Shown in pieces: positions 36,704-43,761 of a stretch of DNA of 64,000 bases. The notes below the pieces were generated by a model, which saw only the letters and a program-made list of their open reading frames with translations, had not been told where the DNA came from and did not search any database. The DNA is taken from the NCBI RefSeq assembly GCF_000282595.1, contig NZ_AKIZ01000035.1:62001-126000 (forward strand), written 5' to 3'. Positions within the stretch are counted from its first letter, which is position 1. Each line of letters begins with the position of its first letter. Source of the DNA: Phyllobacterium sp. YR531. Lineage in GTDB: Bacteria > Pseudomonadota > Alphaproteobacteria > Rhizobiales > Rhizobiaceae. The position numbers and the translations under genes are program-made.

Positions 36704-37423
36704 ATGAGGGAAGTACCCGCAATGCAGACTATTGCGCTCGTCGATGACGACCGCAACATTCTGACATCCGTATCCATAGCACTGGAGTCGGAAGGTTATC
36801 GCGTAGAGACCTATACAGATGGTGCGTCGGCATTGGATGGCCTGACCGCCCGCCCGCCCAATCTCGCGATTTTCGATATAAAGATGCCGCGTATGGATGG
36901 CATGGAGCTTCTGCGCCGTTTGCGCCAGAAATCTGATCTCCCGGTTATATTCCTTACCTCAAAGGACGATGAGATCGACGAACTGTTTGGTTTGAAAATG
37001 GGCGCTGATGATTTCATCACCAAGCCGTTTTCACAGCGTCTGCTGGTCGAGCGTGTGAAGGCTGTTCTTCGCCGTGTTGCTGCACGCGAAAGTGGTGCAA
37101 AGCCGGGTAGTGTTCAGGCCAAGTCGCTTGAACGTGGCCAGCTGGTCATGGATCAGGAGCGTCATACCTGCACATGGATGGGCGAACCAGTAACGCTGAC
37201 AGTTACCGAGTTCCTCATCTTGCACTCATTGGCACAGCGTCCTGGCGTCGTTAAAAGCCGCGATGCCTTGATGGATGCCGCTTATGACGAGCAGGTCTAT
37301 GTTGATGATCGTACAATTGACAGCCACATCAAGCGCCTGCGCAAGAAGTTCAAGGTTGTTGACGATGACTTCGATATGATTGAAACGCTTTATGGCGTTG
37401 GTTATCGCTTTCGTGAGACCTGA
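36704..37423 (+). CDS. chvI: ChvI/BvrR-type OmpR-family response regulator
   Basis: The receiver domain ([20 protein letters not shown], phosphoacceptor D58 in [33 protein letters not shown], then K in FITKPFSQ) is followed by a winged-helix DNA-binding domain ([49 protein letters not shown]). It is close to BvrR of Brucella and ChvI of Agrobacterium/Sinorhizobium, regulators of outer-membrane and host-interaction genes under acid or envelope stress. Two starts are possible: ATG 36704 (chosen, GGAAGG upstream) and ATG 36722. It is followed by a repeat-containing 204-bp spacer before chvG. Confidence 0.96.
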   Translation: MREVPAMQTIALVDDDRNILTSVSIALESEGYRVETYTDGASALDGLTARPPNLAIFDIKMPRMDGMELLRRLRQKSDLPVIFLTSKDDEIDELFGLKMGADDFITKPFSQRLLVERVKAVLRRVAARESGAKPGSVQAKSLERGQLVMDQERHTCTWMGEPVTLTVTEFLILHSLAQRPGVVKSRDALMDAAYDEQVYVDDRTIDSHIKRLRKKFKVVDDDFDMIETLYGVGYRFRET

Positions 37424-37458
37424 TTGCGGGCGATCCTGCTTTCAAAGCGACGTGATGG

Positions 37459-37505
37459 CGCATCGGACCGAAAAGTAGTTACCGGTTTTCGGATAATCCG
37501 ATGCG
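37459..37505. repeat. Palindromic intergenic repeat (RIME-like) between chvI and chvG
   Basis: CGCATCGGA (37459) pairs with TCCGATGCG (37497), and inside it CCGAAAA pairs with TTTTCGG. The core 'CATCGGACCGAAAAG' with its complementary half resembles a repeat I know to be scattered in Rhizobiales intergenic regions. It would fold into a 16-bp interrupted hairpin in the transcript. Confidence 0.75.
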
Positions 37506-37516
37506 AATAATAAAGG

Positions 37517-37558
37517 CAGATCGCCATTTCGAGTCTTAATTCTCTGGCGATCTGTTTA
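37517..37558 (+). terminator. Hairpin with weak T tail between chvI and chvG
   Basis: CAGATCGCCA and TGGCGATCTG form a perfect 10-bp stem with an 18-base loop, followed by TTTAT. It may terminate or stabilise chvI mRNA and lower chvG expression. The T tract is short, so terminator function is uncertain. Confidence 0.5.
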
Positions 37559-37627
37559 TAAAATATGGTTGTCTCGACGCGTTATGAATGCGAAGAGGCA
37601 GCCTGTTCCGAATGTTTTGAGGCCAAG

Positions 37628-39415
37628 ATGGTAGCCGAACTGCGAGGCGGCAATATTACGCGCAAGAGCGCCGTCATGCGCCGGAAGCGCTCGCTTGCCC
37701 TGCGACGGCTGTTCAAGCCGCTTAATCGCGTTTTTGGCAATTACCTTTTCTCAAGTCTGACGCGGCGCATCCTTTTCCTGAATCTTGCAGGTCTGGCCGT
37801 GCTGCTTTCCGGTATCATGTATCTCAATCAGTTCCGTGATGGATTGATTGATGCACGCGTCGAAAGCTTGATGACGCAGGGTGAAATCATCGCCGGTGCA
37901 ATCGCTTCATCAGCGACGGTCGACACCAACTCCATTGCGATTGATCCGGAAAAGCTTCTGGAGCTTCAGGCGGGGCAAAGCATCACGCCATCGCCGGATG
38001 TTCTGGATAATCTGGATTTCCCAATCAATCCCGAGCGTGTCGCGCCGGTTTTGCGCCGACTGATTTCGCCCACGCGGACCCGTGCGCGAATCTATGACCG
38101 GGATTCGAATCTCCTGCTTGATTCGCGCCACCTTTACTCGCGCGGGCAGGTCCTGCGCTATGATCTGCCCCCGATTGACGGGGAAGAGCCCAGTTTCTTT
38201 GAGCGCCTTACCAATCGCATGACAAGGCTTTTGCGCAGAAGCGATCTGCCAGTCTATCAGGAGCTTCCCGGCGGGAACGGCTCGTCCTATCCGGAGATCG
38301 TCAAGGCTTTGACAGGGCAGCCGGCAACTATCGTGCGCATGACTGAAAAAGGCGAGCAGATCGTCTCTGTCGCTGTACCGATCCAGCGGTTCCGTGCAGT
38401 GCTTGGCGTTTTGCTGCTATCAACTGAAGGCGGCGACATTGATAAGATCGTTCAGGGCGAGCGTTACGCAATCATCCGCGTGTTTACGGTTGCAGCTCTG
38501 GTCATGGCGATCCTGTCGCTGTTTCTGGCTTCCACAATTGCCAATCCGCTTCGCCGGCTTGCTGCCGCCGCAGATCGCGTTCGCCACGGGGTAAAGAACC
38601 GGGAAGAAATCCCTGATTTTTCCGAGCGCCAAGATGAGATAGGACACCTTTCGACATCCATCCGCGATATGACCAACGCGCTTTACGCGAGGATCGAATC
38701 GATAGAAAGCTTTGCCGCTGACGTCAGCCACGAGTTGAAAAACCCGCTTACTTCGCTGCGAAGCGCTGTTGAAACTTTGCCATTGGCCAAGAATGACGAT
38801 TCCCGCAAACGGTTGATGGATGTCATTCAGCATGACGTACGCCGCCTTGACCGATTAATCACGGATATCTCCGACGCATCCAGGCTTGATGCAGAACTTG
38901 CGCGTGAAGATTCCGAACATGTGGACCTCAAGTTCCTGTTGGGCAATCTGGTAATTGCTGCGCGGGAAGTCCGCCGCAACAAGAAAGACACGCGGATCGA
39001 ATTCGTTGTCGACAAGCTGCCCAACAACCGCAAGGGCTTCTTTGTCGTTGGGCATGATCTGCGCTTGGGGCAGGTCGTTTCCAACCTGATCGAGAATGCG
39101 CGATCCTTCGTTCCGGAAGATGATGGCGTAATCACAGTAACGCTCCAGCATTTGGGCGACAGAGTTCGCATCCTTGTCGAGGACAATGGACCCGGCATTC
39201 GCGTCGAGCAGATTGATCGGATATTCGAACGTTTCTATACGGATCGCCCGGCGGGCGAAGCGTTCGGTCAAAATTCCGGTCTTGGCCTTTCGATCAGCCG
39301 CCAGATCATAGAAGCCCACGGCGGCACGCTTAATGCTGAGAACATTATAGATCCTGCAAATCCGGATAATTATCTTGGTGCGAGGTTCATTGCCATTTTG
39401 CCGGTTGAGGCATGA
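37628..39415 (+). CDS. chvG: ChvG/BvrS-type sensor histidine kinase
   Basis: The 595-residue kinase has two membrane segments (ILFLNLAGLAVLLSGIMYL and VFTVAALVMAILSLFLAST) flanking a periplasmic sensor, a HAMP domain (ANPLRRLAAAADRVRHG), the dimerisation helix with His368 in FAADVSHELKNPLTSLRSA, and an ATPase domain with LIENARSF, DNGPGI and GLGLSISRQIIEAHGG. It pairs with ChvI. I start at ATG 37628 because GAGG lies five bases upstream; an ATG 63 bases earlier has no ribosome binding site. In rhizobia the sensor is held in check by periplasmic ExoR. Its stop overlaps hprK. Confidence 0.96.
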   Translation: MVAELRGGNITRKSAVMRRKRSLALRRLFKPLNRVFGNYLFSSLTRRILFLNLAGLAVLLSGIMYLNQFRDGLIDARVESLMTQGEIIAGAIASSATVDTNSIAIDPEKLLELQAGQSITPSPDVLDNLDFPINPERVAPVLRRLISPTRTRARIYDRDSNLLLDSRHLYSRGQVLRYDLPPIDGEEPSFFERLTNRMTRLLRRSDLPVYQELPGGNGSSYPEIVKALTGQPATIVRMTEKGEQIVSVAVPIQRFRAVLGVLLLSTEGGDIDKIVQGERYAIIRVFTVAALVMAILSLFLASTIANPLRRLAAAADRVRHGVKNREEIPDFSERQDEIGHLSTSIRDMTNALYARIESIESFAADVSHELKNPLTSLRSAVETLPLAKNDDSRKRLMDVIQHDVRRLDRLITDISDASRLDAELAREDSEHVDLKFLLGNLVIAAREVRRNKKDTRIEFVVDKLPNNRKGFFVVGHDLRLGQVVSNLIENARSFVPEDDGVITVTLQHLGDRVRILVEDNGPGIRVEQIDRIFERFYTDRPAGEAFGQNSGLGLSISRQIIEAHGGTLNAENIIDPANPDNYLGARFIAILPVEA

Positions 39416-39870
39416 GCGCACTGGCAGGGGAATTGATCCATGCGACGGCGCTTGTCATTAGCGACCGCGGTATAATCATCACGGGAGCTTCGGGTTCTGG
39501 CAAATCATCCATTGCAAATGCTCTTATTGATAGAGCCTCTGCCAGCGCACAATACGCCACTCTAATAAGCGATGACCAATGTCTGCTGCAGGCAGTATCT
39601 GGACGCCTGCTCTGCACGACGCCGGAAACACTTCGTGGCGGATTGGAGGTAAGAGGGTCTGGATTGCATCAGGTTGCTTTTGAGCCGCGTGCAGTAATTC
39701 ATCTTTTGGTGCATCTGGTTGAGCCAGCACAAGCTCCACGAATGCATGAAAACACTATTGCTGAACTGCAAGGCGTCGCAATTACGCAGCTGAAACTGCC
39801 CGCCGGCGAAGTTGAATCCGCCTGCCGGTCGATCGAAGCATGGTTGTTCAAACCAGAATGGAAAAAATAA
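39412..39870 (+). CDS. hprK: Short HPr kinase/phosphorylase (C-terminal domain only)
   Basis: HprK phosphorylates HPr on a serine. This 152-residue protein contains only the catalytic domain: Walker A GASGSGKSSIANALID (residues 25-32), LISDDQCLLQ with the HPrK acidic residue region, and the signature LRGGLEVRGSGLHQVAF. The N-terminal domain of Firmicute HprK is missing, as is normal for alphaproteobacteria. The start overlaps the chvG stop by 4 bp (ATGA), binding the PTS genes to the two-component system transcriptionally and translationally. Confidence 0.93.
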   Translation: MSALAGELIHATALVISDRGIIITGASGSGKSSIANALIDRASASAQYATLISDDQCLLQAVSGRLLCTTPETLRGGLEVRGSGLHQVAFEPRAVIHLLVHLVEPAQAPRMHENTIAELQGVAITQLKLPAGEVESACRSIEAWLFKPEWKK

Positions 39871-40056
39871 TCGGGCCAATTCAGCGGCTTATTCAGTTAT
39901 CCTGCGATAAAATGACTGACTGCCATGTGTATGACATTTTCTGCTTGCCTTCGTGATTCGTCCTGCCAGAATGCGACACCTGCCAAACGGGGCATTTTTA
40001 GAGCGCAGAAAAAAGCCTACTCTTCAACGGGCTGGCGCGACAGGAGCAGTTTCAGA

Positions 40057-40458
40057 ATGATCGGACTCGTGCTTGTGACGCACGGAAGACTGGCCGAAGA
40101 GTTTCATCATGCGGTTGAGCATGTGGTCGGGCAGCAGGAATATCTGGAGACCGTCTCGATCGGTGCGGATGATGATATGGAGCAACGCCGGCGAGATATC
40201 GTTGATGCGGTTGCACGTGCCGACAATGGCTCGGGCGTCATTATCCTCACTGATATGTTTGGCGGAACACCATCCAATCTTGCAATTTCGGTTATGGAGG
40301 CCGGACGCGTGGAAGTTATCGCCGGGGTCAACCTGCCGATGCTGATCAAGCTTTCCAGTGTCCGGGTTACCAACGACATGGCGGCTTCCCTAAAAGAAAG
40401 CCAGGATGCCGGACGTAAATACATCAATGTCGCCAGTCAGGTGCTGACAGCCAAATAG
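40057..40458 (+). CDS. PTS EIIA component, mannose family
   Basis: The 133-residue EIIA(Man)-type protein begins MIGLVLVTHGRLAEEFHHAV, with phosphoacceptor His9, and has GVIILTDMFGGTPSNLAISV and VIAGVNLPMLIKL. No EIIB or EIIC partners are present here, so it likely serves regulation, not sugar uptake, as described for the incomplete PTS of Brucella. ATG 40057 has AGGAG upstream; a longer in-frame extension to 39925 is not supported. It lies 186 bp after hprK and 9 bp before the HPr gene. Confidence 0.93.
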   Translation: MIGLVLVTHGRLAEEFHHAVEHVVGQQEYLETVSIGADDDMEQRRRDIVDAVARADNGSGVIILTDMFGGTPSNLAISVMEAGRVEVIAGVNLPMLIKLSSVRVTNDMAASLKESQDAGRKYINVASQVLTAK

Positions 40459-40467
40459 AGGTAATGA

Positions 40468-40782
40468 ATGCGCCTGACTGCCGAAACAACTGGCACATTT
40501 AATGCTGAAAATGCTCTCGTCGAACTGTTCGAGATTGTTAACCGGCGCGGTTTGCATGCGCGCGCTTCTGCAAAGTTTGTCCAGCTTGTCGATGGATATG
40601 ATGCCCATGTCCGTGTAGAAAAAGACGGCATGACCGTTGGTGGCACTTCCATCATGGGATTGATGATGCTTGCAGCGTCGCCCGGATGCTGCATCAAGGT
40701 CAGCGCATCGGGCCGTCAGGCGCCTGAGGTCATGAAAGCTCTTGGCGCGCTGATTGCCGACAAATTCGGTGAAGAAGCCTGA
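40468..40782 (+). CDS. HPr-family phosphocarrier protein
   Basis: This 104-residue HPr has the active-site histidine at H30 in NRRGLHARASAKFVQL and the regulatory serine at S61 in VGGTSIMGLMMLAASPG, both intact. The N terminus is about 15 residues longer than E. coli HPr. H30 would be phosphorylated by an enzyme I located elsewhere (PtsP-type in this group), and S61 by the adjacent HprK. Its output is probably the EIIA protein and metabolic or regulatory targets. Confidence 0.94.
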   Translation: MRLTAETTGTFNAENALVELFEIVNRRGLHARASAKFVQLVDGYDAHVRVEKDGMTVGGTSIMGLMMLAASPGCCIKVSASGRQAPEVMKALGALIADKFGEEA

Positions 40783-40834
40783 TCATCGATCACAAAGGCC
40801 ATCTCCCTGTTTATCAAGTTGACATGAGGTTTTG

Positions 40835-41980
40835 ATGCGTCTGCGCGATTGCTATAATTTCCATGACTTCAGAGCCTTAGCCAAACAACGCCTGCCCGGC
40901 CCGATTTTCGATTATATTGATGGTGCAGCCGACGATGAGGTAACACTTCGCCGGAACGCAGCGAGCTTTGAAAACTGCGACCTGCTGCCCAATGTTCTTC
41001 GCGGCGTTGAATCGGTCGATATGTCAGTGACGATCATGGGACAGAAACTGGCATTGCCCTTTTACCTGTCGCCTACCGCTCTGCAGCGGCTTTTCCATCA
41101 TCGCGGCGAGCATGCGGTAGCCAATGTGGCTTCCAAATATGGCACGATGTTTGGTGTGTCCTCTTTGGGAACCGTGGATCTTGAGCAATTGCGCCAGCAG
41201 CATAGCGGGCCTCAAGTCTATCAGTTCTATTTCCATAAGGATCGCGGTTTGAACCGCGCTATGATGGAGCGGGCAAAAGGTGCAGGCGTCGAGGTCATGA
41301 TGCTGACAGTAGACAGTATCACCGGTGGCAATCGTGAACGTGACCGCCGAACGGGCTTCTCTATTCCCTTCAAGCTCAATCTGGCCGGCATGCTGCAATT
41401 CGCCATCAAGCCGATGTGGGCTCTCAACTATCTCTCTCATGAGAAGTTCCGGCTGCCGCAGCTTGAAGGACATGTGCAGATGGAAAGCGGTGCCATGTCC
41501 ATCAGCAAATATTTCACTGAAATGCTTGATCCTTCGCTGGATTGGGACGACGTGGAAGAAATGGTCAAGCTGTGGTCCGGGCAGTTTTGCCTTAAAGGCA
41601 TCATGACTGTTGCCGATGCCAGGCGAGCCGTCGATATCGGCTGCACTGGAATAATCTTGTCAAATCACGGTGGCCGTCAGCTTGATGGTTCACGTGCGGC
41701 TTTTGATCAGCTTGCCGAAATAGTTGACGCCGTGGGTGACAAGATCGATGTGATCATGGACGGTGGCGTTCAACGTGGAACACACATCCTCAAGGCTCTT
41801 TCTCTTGGTGCAAAAGCGGTTGGCGTAGGGCGTTACTATCTGTTCCCGCTGGCAGCTGCCGGCGAAGAAGGTGTGGACCGCGCGGTCGATCTTTTGAGAA
41901 TTGAGGTCGAGCGGGGCATGAAACTCATGGGCTGTACGTCGGTAGATCAGCTCTCCCGAGAGAACCTGCGCTTCAGATAA
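40835..41980 (+). CDS. FMN-dependent alpha-hydroxy-acid oxidase/dehydrogenase (lactate-type)
   Basis: The 381 residues belong to the glycolate oxidase / L-lactate dehydrogenase family: GPIFDYIDGAADDEVTLRRN, LPFYLSPTALQRLFHHRGE, TVDSITGGNRERDRRTGF and the diagnostic ILSNHGGRQLDGSRA with catalytic His278. VIMDGGVQRGTHILKALSLGA and AVGVGRYYLFPLAAAG follow. Substrate may be L-lactate or glycolate; residues cannot settle it. ATG 40835 has GAGG six bases upstream. Position after the PTS operon hints at shared carbon control but it has its own start region. Confidence 0.92.
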   Translation: MRLRDCYNFHDFRALAKQRLPGPIFDYIDGAADDEVTLRRNAASFENCDLLPNVLRGVESVDMSVTIMGQKLALPFYLSPTALQRLFHHRGEHAVANVASKYGTMFGVSSLGTVDLEQLRQQHSGPQVYQFYFHKDRGLNRAMMERAKGAGVEVMMLTVDSITGGNRERDRRTGFSIPFKLNLAGMLQFAIKPMWALNYLSHEKFRLPQLEGHVQMESGAMSISKYFTEMLDPSLDWDDVEEMVKLWSGQFCLKGIMTVADARRAVDIGCTGIILSNHGGRQLDGSRAAFDQLAEIVDAVGDKIDVIMDGGVQRGTHILKALSLGAKAVGVGRYYLFPLAAAGEEGVDRAVDLLRIEVERGMKLMGCTSVDQLSRENLRFR

Positions 41981-42154
41981 AGCGGCGAATTATCAAACAC
42001 TAACAGAGGCCTGATGCAGTGCTGGATATGCACGCATAAGGATTTCTTTATGTCCCATTGTGCGCGAGGGGCATATCTGCTAGTCAAGCGCATCTCCGGC
42101 GGTCTGAAAACTTGGGCCTTGCCGATCAGAAAACAAAGACGGAGCTGAAAAAAG

Positions 42155-43555
42155 ATGGCCGATAAGCAGGATTATGTAGTCAAAGACCTTGAGCTGGCCG
42201 CATGGGGCCGCAAGGAAATGGACATTGCTGAAACCGAAATGCCAGGTCTGATGGCCAGCCGCGAAGAATTCGGTAAGTCGCAGCCGCTCAAGGGCGCGCG
42301 CATTACCGGCTCGCTGCACATGACAATTCAGACCGCAGTTCTCATCGAGACCTTGCAGGAACTCGGCGCGAAAGTCCGTTGGGCATCGTGCAATATTTTC
42401 TCGACGCAGGATCACGCAGCGGCAGCCATCGCGGCTACCGGAACACCTGTCTTTGCGGTCAAGGGTGAGTCGCTCGAAGAATATTGGACCTATACGGACC
42501 AGATTTTCCAGTGGCCGGATGGTCAGCCATCCAACATGATCCTTGATGATGGTGGCGATGCCACCATGTACATCCTTATCGGCGCGCGCGCCGAAGCTGG
42601 CGAAGATGTTCTTTCGAAGCCTGAAAGTGAAGAAGAGGAAATCCTTTTTGCGCAGATCAAGAAGCGCATGAAGGAAACACCGGGCTTCTTTTCAAAGCAG
42701 CGCGATGCAATCAAGGGCGTAACCGAAGAGACGACGACAGGTGTCAACCGTCTCTATCAGTTGCAGAAGAAGGGCCTCCTGCCGTTCCCTGCCATCAACG
42801 TCAATGACAGCGTGACCAAGTCGAAGTTCGACAATAAGTATGGCTGCAAGGAATCGCTGGTGGACGGCATTCGCCGCGCAACTGACGTTATGATGGCTGG
42901 CAAGGTTGCTGTTGTCTGCGGTTATGGCGATGTTGGCAAAGGCTCGGCTCAGTCGCTGCTCGGTGCCGGTGCTCGCGTCAAGGTGACGGAAGTCGATCCG
43001 ATCTGCGCATTGCAGGCCGCTATGGATGGCTTTGAAGTTGTTACGCTGGAAGACGCAGCGCCAACGGCCGATATCATCATCACCACAACCGGCAACAAGG
43101 ACGTCATTACCATTGATGACATGCGCCGGATGAAGGACATGGTCATCGTTGGCAATATCGGCCACTTTGACAACGAGATTCAGGTTTCTGCTCTGCGCAA
43201 TCTCAAGTGGAACAATATCAAGCCACAGGTCGATATGATTTCCTTCCCGGATGGCAAGCGCCTGCTGTTGCTTTCGGAAGGACGCCTGCTCAATCTGGGC
43301 AATGCGACAGGTCACCCAAGCTTCGTCATGTCTGCCTCGTTCACCAATCAGGTTCTGGCGCAGATCGAGCTTTACAGCCGTGGCGAGCAGTACAAGAATG
43401 AGGTCTATGTTCTGCCGAAACATCTGGACGAAAAGGTCGCTCGCTTGCACCTCGACAAGCTTGGCGCGAAATTGTCGGTCCTTTCGGAAGAACAAGCTGC
43501 TTATATCGGCGTAACTCCAAAGGGTCCGTTCAAGTCTGACCACTACAGATATTGA
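42155..43555 (+). CDS. ahcY: Adenosylhomocysteinase
   Basis: AhcY splits S-adenosylhomocysteine into adenosine and homocysteine, restoring methyl-transfer capacity. The 466-residue enzyme contains [58 protein letters not shown], the NAD loop [38 protein letters not shown] and the C-terminal [17 protein letters not shown], ending with ...KSDHYRY. Length suits the long bacterial form. It has GGAG before its ATG and a strong terminator after it, so it is probably transcribed alone. No SAH riboswitch was evident in the 174-bp leader. Confidence 0.97.
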   Translation: MADKQDYVVKDLELAAWGRKEMDIAETEMPGLMASREEFGKSQPLKGARITGSLHMTIQTAVLIETLQELGAKVRWASCNIFSTQDHAAAAIAATGTPVFAVKGESLEEYWTYTDQIFQWPDGQPSNMILDDGGDATMYILIGARAEAGEDVLSKPESEEEEILFAQIKKRMKETPGFFSKQRDAIKGVTEETTTGVNRLYQLQKKGLLPFPAINVNDSVTKSKFDNKYGCKESLVDGIRRATDVMMAGKVAVVCGYGDVGKGSAQSLLGAGARVKVTEVDPICALQAAMDGFEVVTLEDAAPTADIIITTTGNKDVITIDDMRRMKDMVIVGNIGHFDNEIQVSALRNLKWNNIKPQVDMISFPDGKRLLLLSEGRLLNLGNATGHPSFVMSASFTNQVLAQIELYSRGEQYKNEVYVLPKHLDEKVARLHLDKLGAKLSVLSEEQAAYIGVTPKGPFKSDHYRY

Positions 43556-43583
43556 TATAGTTAGAATATACCCACAATATATA

Positions 43584-43622
43584 GAAGCCGGAGAATTGAC
43601 AAATTCTCCGGCTTTCTTTTTT
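43584..43622 (+). terminator. Intrinsic terminator of ahcY
   Basis: GAAGCCGGAGAATT and AATTCTCCGGCTTTC form a perfect 14-bp stem with a GACA loop, followed by TTTTTT. It lies 29 bases after the stop. Confidence 0.93.
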
Positions 43623-43761
43623 GCGCATAGTTCTTCCCGTCGATTCCCTCAAGGTTTATTGTAGTGATTCGGGATGACGTTGCTCTTGATGGGCCAAATG
43701 GCTGAAAACCAGATGGAAAAGAGCTACCGGCATTCGTCTGGATGGGGCTGCGACGATTGAC

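Noticed and set aside
41688-41703. TTCACGTG half-site in the hydroxy-acid oxidase gene
   Set aside because: Only one half of parS matches and the site lies about 25 kb from the origin within coding sequence.
41981-42154. SAH or SAM riboswitch before ahcY
   Set aside because: I looked for the conserved pairing and core of the SAH riboswitch and the SAM-II pattern in the 174-bp leader and found neither.
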